A stretch of 28,589 nt of DNA, from assembly GCF_001039355.2 (NCBI RefSeq), contig NW_019775642.1, positions 170,660 through 199,248 on the forward strand. Direction: 5' to 3'. Below, in pieces: positions 19,769-28,589 of this stretch. Both the position numbers and the translations under genes were made by a program. A model generated the notes under the pieces. That model saw only the letters and a program-made list of their open reading frames with translations. It made no database searches and had not been told where the DNA came from. The first letter of the stretch is position 1, and every line of letters begins with the position of its first letter. This DNA comes from Lingula anatina. Its lineage: Eukaryota > Brachiopoda > Lingulata > Lingulida > Lingulidae.

Positions 19769-20381
19769 TGCATTAGGAAATTGTTGGCTTCTTTTAGTCA
19801 TTGTAGAAGTCTGACTTGATCTTCTGTGAAATTATTCCTGTAGGTTTTATTTTTTGATTTTTTTTCTATTTTGGGTATGGTCGAAATCCACTGTGAAAAT
19901 GGACTTCTTTGAGATATTATAAAAATAGGTCTTCATGAGTTATGGAAATATAGTGAACTTGTTGGTTTATTTTTGGTTATTGTGGGATTCTACTTTGAAA
20001 ATGGGCTCTTTAAGACATGTCTTCCACATACAAAGTGATTTCTCATCATTTCTAAATGTCTCACTTTTTCTGATGTTTTATTTTCTCATAGTAGGCACTT
20101 ACAAATATGTACTTCCTGACACAGCCAAATAACTGCTCAAAAAATTGAATCAACATTTTCAAGTATTACTGATGATTTTTTTTTCTTTTCGGTGGGGGAG
20201 GGAAGCAAAGGGAGCTTATTCATATCATTGGATTTTATTGATTAAAATTATTACTGTATGTGGGCAAGGCATATCATAACAAGCATTTTTTTATATACAT
20301 GTCTGCATGTTTTTGAAATAGCCTTTAGATCACCCAACGTGTTCAGTCAATATAGCACATCCTTGCAATACATTACTTTTA

Positions 20382-20392
20382 AATAAAATAAA
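20382..20392 (+). terminator. Proximal poly(A) signal candidate of SH3BP5
   Basis: Two overlapping AATAAA hexamers (20382-20387 and 20387-20392), about 615 nt after the stop codon. Use of this site would give a short 3' UTR. Confidence 0.4.
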
Positions 20393-20946
20393 CAGGAAGC
20401 AATGCCATTTTATGAAAATTTACGTGGGTATATATATACAGTTAGAGCTTCAGTATCCCAGATGTGGGTAGTGTTATAATTACCCGATATAACAAATGTG
20501 TGTCCTGTGCCAGAGAGATGTTTGGCCAATACTAGTAGTTTGTAAAATGTAATTAAGAGATTGGTAGTATATATGAACATGTAGATGGATAAAGAGATTG
20601 GTATATGCATGTAGAATGGACATGTATGCCCACTGATATACTAGTCTTTTACTACTAGTTACTGTTTTAATCATCAGTTTTTTTTTTGTCTGTTTTTTGT
20701 ATAGCATGGAAAAAAACTCGTGTATAAATGTTAAGTTTCTGCACATAACACTTGTTATCAGTAGGTATAAAGTAGCAATATACTCGAACTGTATAATGGT
20801 AAAACATGATGAGATTGAACCTGGAGATAATTTTCTATATTTTACTTGAAATAATATGGTGCCATGTGACAAGTTTATTATTATTATTTTGTTTTTTGGA
20901 GAAGGCAGACTTGTTGACTTACTCTGCCTGGCATTGAAACAACAAA

Positions 20947-20957
20947 AATAAAATAAA
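20947..20957 (+). terminator. Distal poly(A) signal candidate of SH3BP5
   Basis: Two overlapping AATAAA hexamers (20947-20952 and 20952-20957). The following sequence, up to the (AT)n array at about 21026, would hold the cleavage site. This is only about 60 bp from the candidate signal of the convergent BHMT-like gene. Confidence 0.45.
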
Positions 20958-21011
20958 AATTGAAGCACAATTACAATGAGTTATTGCTTTTTCATTCATT
21001 CACCCAAATTG

Positions 21012-21017
21012 TTTATT
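21012..21017 (-). terminator. Candidate poly(A) signal of the BHMT-like gene
   Basis: AATAAA on the minus strand, about 255 nt after the BHMT-like stop codon. It is the nearest hexamer I found downstream on that strand, and it would bring the transcript end up to the SH3BP5 3' end. Confidence 0.4.
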
Positions 21018-21019
21018 AT

Positions 21020-21028
21020 TGTATATAT

Positions 21029-21075
<47 letters not shown>
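21020..21075. repeat. (AT)n microsatellite between convergent genes
   Basis: Long TA/AT alternation, purest at 21036-21070, lying between the candidate 3' ends of SH3BP5 and the BHMT-like gene. Confidence 0.9.
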
Positions 21076-21079
<4 letters not shown>

Positions 21080-21271
21080 ATGTGTTTTCTAATGCATGTA
21101 GCAAAGGAAGAACGTTAACAGGAAAATGTGTACATGAACACTACACAAAGATTTTCATCACAAGTATGACCCCTTCAAGATCAGCTTGCCTGTTGACGTC
21201 AGTCAGATTTTCTTGAAGATTAAGTTAGAGCAGGTGTAAATTTCACCACACGCATTTCACCAACACCGTTT

Positions 21272-22096
21272 TCACGTCTTCCGAAGCGATGTCTCGGCCT
21301 GTTTAGCAAGGAGGGTGGGGTCGTGACGCGCCCCCATGTCCGGCGAGTAGCGGCTGGCGGGAGGAGAGCGTCCCAAGGTTTCTGCCACCTCGCGGATGTA
21401 GTGTGAGGCGTTACCGCAGCAGAGCCCCACGTACTGAATCCCAATGGCCCGGGCCTCTCTGGCGAACTCTTGGATCTCTGTGCGACTGCACTGCCACGCG
21501 GGAAGGTCGAAGTATCTGATGTTGCTACCACCTAAAAATTTTAAGTATTTTTAATGATTTTTTAAAAGTTTTTTTTTATTTGACGAGTATTGTGATTAGT
21601 AGGCCTAAACGCAAGTCCTCACTCTTTTCCTCATTGATTGATTACTATTGTTTTGATCTCATTTTAGTTTATTTAATTAATTAAAAAATTGAATGAGTCA
21701 ACCAAAACTGAAGACGTAAATATGAGACTCTAAATGAAAACAACGGCGATAAACCGGCTCTGGTTCATTTTCACAAGACAGATCAAATACTATAAAAAAT
21801 ATTTCATGTTTTATAAACCGAAATGGGATATGTTTTACAAAAAAATTAAGCCTATTTCTTTTGAGTGGACTGTTACAAATTCAACTTAACATAAGTCTTA
21901 ACCTGAAGTAAAATCAAAATTTCAATTTTAAAGCTTAGACCAATTTTACGCCAAAAAGCAATTTGTGAGCCGACCCAGATTTCCTTTCTCTTTCTCACTC
22001 TCTCACCTGGTCCGACCCCTGTTAACGACTGCATGGACGGCAAGTCCGGCGATGTCCGGTAGACTACGGGCAATGCACACAGCGGGCCCTAGTGCA

Positions 22097-22144
<48 letters not shown>

Positions 22145-24714
22145 TCTCGTCTGCCACCTCTCGCGCCATTTTTAGAGCTTTTCGGTTCAGCTTCTCCAAG
22201 TCGTCCTCTCTGCCGATCAGTTTTAGTTTCTGGCGATGAGCATAGTACTGTAAAAAGATGCCCTTTAAATTAACAATGTATTCAAAATCTACTATATATA
22301 TGGAATCAGTTTAATTCAATTCGTCTAATTCATTTAATAATTTATATACTTTTTACAAAAAACAAGTAGTCATTGTAGTCTGTAGATTTATATGTTTAAA
22401 TCAACATTTACATGAAAGTTGAAAATATGCAATATTATAAATAACTTGATTTGATTTATTTAATCACTCATTCGCTTTGTTCATAAAAAAAAAATCAACA
22501 GTCATGTATGTAATGACTGTCATAATCATATCTTATCCGATGAAAATACGAGAGCAATAAGTCAGTAATTGTGTTGCTCTATAACTACTTTAACTAGTCA
22601 CATGCTGCCGTCACTTCTGTATCCACACCCACCTTACAGACGTCCCTAATTTCCTTCATTAACGGCAGCATAGTGGCAGGTCCACGTATACAGTTCAGAC
22701 CAACAGCGGCCGCCCCTGCGTCCTCCAGTTTCTTTAATGCTTCCGAGTACGGGTGACCGTCCCGTGTGGTGTCACCGAGAGAAGACAGCGTTATTACCGC
22801 GGGGAGACCTAGGTTTATTGTACACATATAACATGAGAGGTACGAAAGCCCCCTATTTTATGCCCCAGAGTTTCAGCGGTCATTGGAAACTCATCTTTCT
22901 AATATCAGCTTGCCTCTGATGTTCCCAGCTGATAAAATAATTTTAATGTACTGTTTTAGTAGACATTTCGAATGCCAGATGTCTATGAAAATCAGAGTGC
23001 TTCATACATTACACGTCTTTTGTAAGTTCATAATTTTATCAATGAATAGTGTTGAATCGCAATTAACCCAACAGTAATTACTAAGATCTTAGTTATTTCT
23101 ACTCAGGATAGAAAGAAAGAAGGTACCATAAATTTCAATTGGACGGTAAAGAAAATTTGAAAATAGGAGTTTCCAGTGATATCTGAACGTAGGACGACTT
23201 AAGAAAAATTAGCTTACCAAACTCCTTGATGGCTTCCAAAGCATACATGGCCTCCTCTAGGTCGGACAGGGTCTCCCCGACCATGAAGTCTACGCCTTCT
23301 TCATACGCCCACTGAACCTGCTCCTGTCAAAATAAGGAATTTGTTACGGCGTGTTCTTTAATGCTTTTCAATCTTTAAATGAAAGTGTCTGTTAATACAT
23401 GTAGATTGGTTTAATTCTTTTTCTTAAAAAAAGACGACTAACACGAAGACCATAAAGAACGACTATGCCTTTTAAAGTACATGTAATTTTTTTTTTTTAT
23501 CAAGGTGTAGAAAATGTTTGGGAAAAGAACTGTTCATCTGTATAGATATATCATCACTGATTTTACAATGGGCATTGGCAAATGCAAATGTCAGCAAAAA
23601 ATTGACATAAAAATATTGTTCAAAAGAGATTTTTAAAAGAACATCTGATGACATGTCAAAATACTTGGAAACGATCTAAATGAATTGACCAGAATATATC
23701 CCATGGGTGCTCCATCAGGTAGCATCATACCCTGAACATTTTTTTGGTTTCTGCAATGGCTTCACTGTCCCTGGCTATAAATGCCATTGTTTTGGACAGG
23801 CTTGCCGCCATAAGCGTTCCTGTCTCGTCTGCCACCTCTCGCGCCATTTTCAGAGCTTTTCGGTTCAGCTTCTCCAAGTCGTCCTCTCTGCCGATCAGTT
23901 TTAGTTTCTGGCGATGAGCATAGTACTGTAAAAAAATGCCGTTTAAACCAACAGTGTTGTCCTAATCGGCTATATATACAGAATCAATTTAATTAAATTC
24001 GTCTAATTCATTTAATAACCTATGTACTTTTTATACTCTTTAAAGGAATCATATAATTTACTTGCCGTGAAGGCTAGCACCACGTCACTTCCGGCGTGGA
24101 CAAACTCTTCATAGAGTTGTCTCACGATCTGTGGATGTTCAAGAACAATTTCTGGAACAAACGCTCCGGCTTGCAAATAACCCCTTCGCTCGAACTCAAA
24201 CAAATACCCCTCTGCCACGATAATACTCTCTCCGTCTTTCAGCCTCTCTTCTAAACCTGCAAGGGCGACGTAAAAGTTTATTTCAACGAGGATTAAAAAA
24301 AAAAGGACATATTTTGTTGATGATAGTGCCACAGAATCTCCGTAATTCTTGTTAATGTATGATTCAAAATATTTTAAAAAAGAGCGCTGTTAATTCAAAG
24401 GGTAAAAGAAATGACCTATTATTCATTGATGGATAATTATTTTAGTATTTGTTTACACCGAAATGTTTGAGGTGGATATTTGAGTAGGTACAAATACACG
24501 ATGAACCTTTTGCCAAAACATGTACGGTTCTAAAATAGGTACGCCTCAGATATGTATTTTAAAAACTTCTAAACAGAACACGTTTTATTCTTGTTGATCA
24601 CCAGACGCACAGTTTGTGTAATTACATTTGTATTTGGCAGATGTACCTATTTTGACACTCACATTTAACATTAACATCTGTAGCCTTACCTTTGATTGCC
24701 TTCCTCGTACTCAT
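21272..24714 (-). CDS. BHMT: Betaine-homocysteine S-methyltransferase-like enzyme
   Basis: Seven exons, right to left: 24714-24690, 24256-24066, 23925-23731, 23323-23218, 22808-22633, 22088-22007 and 21531-21272, giving 344 aa in a continuous frame. It is a Pfam-type homocysteine S-methyltransferase. Zinc ligands are present: C212 (VGLNC) and C296-C297 (VGLCCG). These zinc-dependent enzymes move a methyl group to homocysteine to make methionine in the cytosol. Human BHMT is longer (406 aa); this shorter form lacks the C-terminal dimerisation arm and looks like the invertebrate BHMT-like branch. The human methyl-donor residue Trp44 (GPWTPE) is Phe here (GAFVPE) and the nearby DGG reads AEG, so betaine may not be the donor. 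The second intron starts with GC (acg|gcaagt). The intron between exons 5 and 6 holds a truncated copy of exon 3. A likely 5' UTR acceptor lies at 24761-24760. Convergent with SH3BP5. Confidence 0.95.
22099..22142. repeat. (TAA)n microsatellite beside a BHMT-like acceptor
   Basis: About 14.7 TAA units. On the minus strand it lies between the truncated exon 3 copy and the acceptor (ttcatgcactag) of exon 6, which starts at 22088. The acceptor has no other pyrimidine tract. Confidence 0.9.
22143..22353 (-). pseudogene. Truncated duplicate of BHMT-like exon 3 plus intron flank
   Basis: 22143-22353 is a gap-free copy of 23821-24031. It contains the first 105 nt of exon 3 (22247-22143) with its acceptor (tactgtaa on the plus strand) and about 106 nt of the intron before it. 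The exonic part differs at one site (22173, synonymous Leu CTG to CTA); the intronic part differs at about 18 of 108 sites. The copy ends at the (TAA)n array and has lost the last 90 nt of the exon and its donor. Reading on in frame through (TTA)n reaches exon 6 in phase but meets TAG at the exon 6 acceptor itself. It lies downstream of exon 5, out of order, so it is probably a non-functional extra exon. Confidence 0.9.
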
Positions 24715-24830
24715 GGTGAAGCACGACTGCTAATCTTTACTCAAAATATTCTCCTTCTGCTAAAAAGAAATTTTGTTATATTGTTTATAATAGAGCAAAT
24801 CTAAAAACATGTAAGAGCATGGATCACTTA

Positions 24831-24859
24831 CCCCCCCCCCCCCCCCCCCCCCCCCCCCC
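24831..24859. repeat. 29-nt C homopolymer
   Basis: An uninterrupted run of 29 C on the plus strand (G on the BHMT-like coding strand), followed by gcccgcc, about 120 bp upstream of the BHMT-like start codon. It could form a G-quadruplex or i-motif. Its length is also a classic sequencing and assembly risk. Confidence 0.9.
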
Positions 24860-26357
24860 GCCCGCCTTAGCTATGTATGACCCTTTTCCCATCTAAAACA
24901 GTATAATAAGAGAAATGATACAAAACCAAGCATGCTTCAGCATCCCTGTGTCCTACAATTTATTCATGGTTCAAATTTACTGGATATTGACTATTGCATG
25001 TTTTCGAAAAAAAAGATATTTAACCGTTTTGCCCCCGCTCCCCCCAAAAAATACCTTAGCAAAGCCAGTGACTATTTACAGACAAACTGAATGCACACTA
25101 GAGCACACTCGAGCACACACGCACATGAACTTGCGTTCTCTAGGAACTCACAGTTTAAATCTACAACGAATCACCTACCGCTTACTCTGTCATAATAATG
25201 GATCGAAATTGGCCTAGTTTGAAGTATGTCAACATATATAAGTACATTTATCTAAATTTGTGTAGGTAATTTGGATGTCTATCTGGTTTACTCCAGCAAA
25301 CTGGTGTGTTGCTAACTGAACAAGGTGAGACCGCGAGGAGAGGTAAACGGCAATTAAGGTGATTGAACCCATCTAAATGCAGCATGCAGATGTCTCTAGT
25401 CAAGTCGCCGAGTCTCTGCTCTAAATGAATGCTTAGATACGCCATATATCTGCTTTCCATGGATTATTAGCCCATGTTCTAATGCGCACGTTATGTTTGC
25501 GAAAAAAGGTGGAGCGTCTCACCGGCATGCCAAATTTTGGTCCCGTGTGAACTGGCTCTAATCCCAAGTGTCAAGCTAGGGATTGGAATATAAAACGGGA
25601 TGATACAGCGGTATGTGAAGAAACACAGGTGTCACTGAGAAGTAGGTCACATCGTCAACCAAGGCACCTCGACTCCAAAGCATCGCAAATTGCGAATAGC
25701 GATATATCACCTTTTAAATCGAGTATATCATATGGGCGAGTAAATCCCGAATCATGGAAAGGAGGCAAAAATTTCGATTAGAGAAAATCAGTGTCAAGTT
25801 TTCAAACAATAGTTACAGCAAATTGTGGCATGTTCGGGACAGTGGCCTAAAAAGTGCCTATGAAACACGTAAATTGGCTGGTTGTATACACACATATAAT
25901 AACAGCGTAGGCAAAACCGACGAAGCCTTTCCAAGTTTCTACTTGTAAAGGAAAATCTGTTTATAACAAATGTGCGGCATAACAGTGAATCGTGGATATT
26001 CAACAAAATGCTTACCATTAACGTTTATATGACTTATGTGGTTCTAGTAAAATAGTAGACAGGAAGACATTCAACCTAGAGTGTGTACTGCTATACACAT
26101 TAGACCTGTCAATTTAATTTAAATTTCATTTCGTCACGTACAGTAGTTGTGCTTGACTTCTTTGTGTAAATTTGACGGGAGGAGCATTTCTTTTGCCAAA
26201 AAATACAACTCTTCAAAGGACTATAGAAATTGTGTGCCTTAAAATGAACGAACCACTTTCGATTTCATTGCGAAAGGGATAACGTTGTTGACATCTACCG
26301 GGTATAGCTATAGGTTTATACAAAACGCATAAAACACTTCAACCCAGAACCGATTCA

Positions 26358-26363
26358 TTTATT
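26358..26363 (-). terminator. Candidate poly(A) signal of the HAO1-like gene
   Basis: AATAAA on the minus strand, about 170 nt past the HAO1-like stop codon at 26537-26535. Position and strand fit; use is unproven. Confidence 0.45.
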
Positions 26364-26534
26364 TTAATAACAGATCTAGTCATCGATGGTGTTCCAATTC
26401 ATTTTTAAATGCACAGTGAAAAGAAGCTTTCTTATGCTTCTATGCATCGTATAAAATCAATCCTGGAACTGTGTTATAAAATTGTCAGTTTCACAATATC
26501 ACGAACCTCGTTCGTGTAGAACAAGGGGCATATT

Positions 26535-28371
26535 TCATAGCTTCGGACGCAGGTAGTGGCTCTCGTGTACAACTAATTCCCTCTTAATATCGTCCAGACA
26601 AGCACAACCTGAAAGTAGCAGGTGGCGACAAATGAATCCGGGGCGTCTTTGTGCCGTTTTCAAGATAGGATGAAGTCCTTTGCCATACATGACATAATGT
26701 GGTCTACAATGCTTAAAAATAGTCAGCCATTTAAATGCTGTTCGAAAAAAGTCAATATGATACATCTGAATCATATGCTAGTAATGCTAACCAATCAAAA
26801 TTCACTTTATCCCGAGACAAAAAATGGCCCCTATGCCTTGAAATCACTTTACATACCTGATAATGCCATGGCTAAACTAAGCTCACTTTTCAATATTTCC
26901 AGAACTTGTCTGACTCCCGCCTCTCCCTGAAATTGTCTAGAGCAATTATATCATCAACACATGTGACATATCACAATAGCTTACACATTATTTACTTGGA
27001 TTGGTTCTACGATTCCGAGACATCAAACTTTAAATTAATGAAGTGCTGATCTGAAAATATTTTTTGCAGGTTGAAAACTTTAATATCAACGTACGGAACA
27101 GTGATCAATAGATTCTAAAATGCGGCGCAATGTTTTTTCTAAACCCCATATTTAGGAAGTCTCCGGTCAGTGCTATGTCACACCACTTCAGTTTTAAACG
27201 CGCCTCACGGCATAATCTTCGGTACTCACATCATACGCCAGGCCGTACAAGGCGGGTCTCCCAATAAACACAGCTCTGGCTCCTAAAGCTAAAGCCTTCA
27301 GCACGTCTGTTCCAGTTCTCACACCGCTGTCCAGGTACACCTCGCACCTGCCCGCGACCGCTCGGACCACCTCAGCAAGAACATCTATCTAAATATATGA
27401 GAATACATGGGGAAATTGAATTGCTTTTCTAGTGGGAGTGCCACATCATGTAAAGGCGTTTTCAAACGTCAAATAGTTCATTTTAAGCTTTTTCATCATT
27501 TAAAGTTGCAAATACATATCTAGAAATGTTTTGCGTGGAAGTAGTCGGTGGCATATTTGTTTCCCCGTACAACATACTCGTACCGTTTTGAATAAACTAG
27601 ATACATCTCAAAATAGAATACTACCATTTAAATCTCAGTATTTATATTAAGATGACTGCATATGACATTATGAAATTAATTCACTTTTTGAAATATGTAA
27701 AGGAAAAAGAAGCATATCTATATCCAAGTCACCCACTGATGCAGGAACACAATCCAATCTTCTTCCTCCATGATTCGACACAAATACACCGTCCACACCG
27801 CAGTTGACAGCCTCGATAGCATCTTCCGCTACAAAGTATAATATAAAAAGATCTAATTGCTATCAAACGTTTAATTATGGTTATGACATTCAGAGGCTGC
27901 CAGTGCGTACTGAAAAAGGGAGAAACATGAGGTGCACGAATGCGCATGCGCAACATTCTTCCATGCATTTATTTTGAAATAAAACCACTTCCATGTTTAT
28001 GAGCTCTAACAAATCTCAAGTAAATAGCATCCATACCCCATTGAAGTGCAAAAGCCAGAAAGGAAAATGAGAATATTTAACAGTACAGAGAGACAAACAA
28101 ACAAACAAACAAATTGATTAATTAACATTTAACCTTATTTTAACAAAACTCGAAGAGCTCATTGCCCATAGTGTATATCAGTCTGAACAAGTCTTTTTTG
28201 TATCCCATATGAGTTTTACCTGTCAATACCCCTTTTACTATCAGCGGCAGACTACTAAACTGTTTTAACCATCGCACGTCTTTCCAACTCAACGCAGCGT
28301 CAAACAGATTGGAGGCAGATGCATTGAAGTCATAGTCTTTAGTGTCCTCATTTACCATGAAATTGCCCAGT
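26535..28371 (-). CDS. HAO1: 2-hydroxyacid (glycolate) oxidase, C-terminal half
   Basis: Five exons are visible, right to left: 28371-28220, 27828-27737, 27388-27230, 26926-26857 and 26608-26535 (547 nt, about 182 codons). The first begins in phase 2, so upstream exons lie beyond the window; the N-terminal half is absent only because of the edge. HAO1 is a peroxisomal FMN enzyme that oxidises glycolate to glyoxylate with release of H2O2. Seen here are the FMN-contacting Lys in LIVKGVLTG, the catalytic His and substrate Arg in SNHGGRRLD, and the FMN phosphate loop [19 protein letters not shown] (human LDGGVR, so one Gly is Ser). Next come FIGRP and [16 protein letters not shown]. The protein ends in PKL, a plausible PTS1 peroxisomal signal. 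All introns are GT..AG. HAO2 or another LHAOX-family member is the alternative; the half seen is closer to HAO1. Confidence 0.94.
28093..28113. repeat. (CAAA)n microsatellite
   Basis: About five acaa-type units in an intron of the HAO1-like gene. The remaining sequence from 28372 to the right edge is intron with nothing recognisable. Confidence 0.85.
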
Positions 28372-28589
28372 CTGAAATACATCTTTACATATTTTATTTC
28401 TGTGAAGATATTACTTACGGTGAAAAGCAAATATATTCATGTAGGCCTATAACGATCACATTATTCATACGAACTCTGTCCAGAGCAAATGATAACAATT
28501 ATAATTGTCATTTATTCATTTATTTATGATAAATATATGTTAAGGCATAACTGTGTATATTGTAAAAAAATATATAGGGGAAAATTTGT

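Larger units (their letters stand above)
19769..20957 (+). other. SH3BP5: SH3BP5 3' UTR
   Basis: About 1.2 kb of AT-rich sequence from the stop codon to the last candidate polyadenylation signal. No open frame here resembles a protein; 19935-20132 and 20480-20968 are low-complexity. Its length is ordinary for an animal 3' UTR. Confidence 0.5.
24715..26534. other. Spacer between BHMT-like and HAO1-like genes
   Basis: Upstream region of the BHMT-like gene and downstream region of the HAO1-like gene, both on the minus strand. It should hold the BHMT-like promoter and any 5' UTR exon. Features seen are a C homopolymer (24831-24859) and a likely 5' UTR acceptor (tttttag ending at 24760). Open frames at 24915-25217, 25248-25460, 25754-25948 and 25794-26018 have no recognisable protein features. 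No RNA gene was found. Confidence 0.5.

Noticed and set aside
1-28589. Metabolic gene cluster or operon
   Set aside because: Genes are on alternating strands with their own introns and poly(A) signals, and the pathways (tryptophan, methionine, glyoxylate, P450) share no intermediate.

Overview
This is nuclear DNA from an animal. Every gene is split by AT-rich introns with GT..AG boundaries (one is GC..AG), polyadenylation signals take the place of operon structure, and the introns hold microsatellites, MITE-like elements and a dead Tc1/mariner transposase. The protein set and the many TACATGTA-like palindromes fit a marine invertebrate, most likely a mollusc or another lophotrochozoan. That placement is inference.

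Layout, left to right. (1) 433-2515, plus strand: a complete three-exon, CYP2-like cytochrome P450 of 491 aa. (2) 3795-10873, minus strand: a complete ten-coding-exon ACMSD of 341 aa (kynurenine pathway), convergent with the P450. Its introns contain an unexplained long open frame (4163-4624), a Tc1 relic (5245-5900), a tandem repeat made from the end of coding exon 8 and its splice donor (6714-6905), a hAT-like MITE (7502-7669) and a 30-bp minisatellite (8504-8653). (3) 11764-19768, plus strand: a complete eight-exon SH3BP5 of 505 aa (coiled-coil Rab11 exchange factor/JNK-binding family), head-to-head with ACMSD across a short shared promoter region. (4) 21272-24714, minus strand: a complete seven-exon BHMT-like homocysteine S-methyltransferase of 344 aa, tail-to-tail with SH3BP5. 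One intron carries a truncated copy of its own exon 3. (5) 26535-28371, minus strand: the C-terminal half of a peroxisomal glycolate/2-hydroxyacid oxidase (HAO1-like). Its 5' exons lie beyond the right edge.

Four of the five genes are metabolic enzymes: xenobiotic or lipid oxidation, tryptophan degradation, methyl transfer to homocysteine, and glyoxylate metabolism. I see no sign that they form a dedicated system. Each looks like an independently transcribed single-copy-style gene, and the two divergent and convergent pairs are simply close neighbours.

The most interesting signals are structural. The BHMT-like gene has a truncated exon-3 duplicate whose exonic part is nearly unchanged (1 difference in 105 nt) while the attached intron has drifted (18 in 108 nt). 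In ACMSD a splice donor has been tandemly triplicated. A 153-codon open frame in the last ACMSD intron is unassigned. (TTA)n arrays sit almost directly on the splice acceptors of two different genes.
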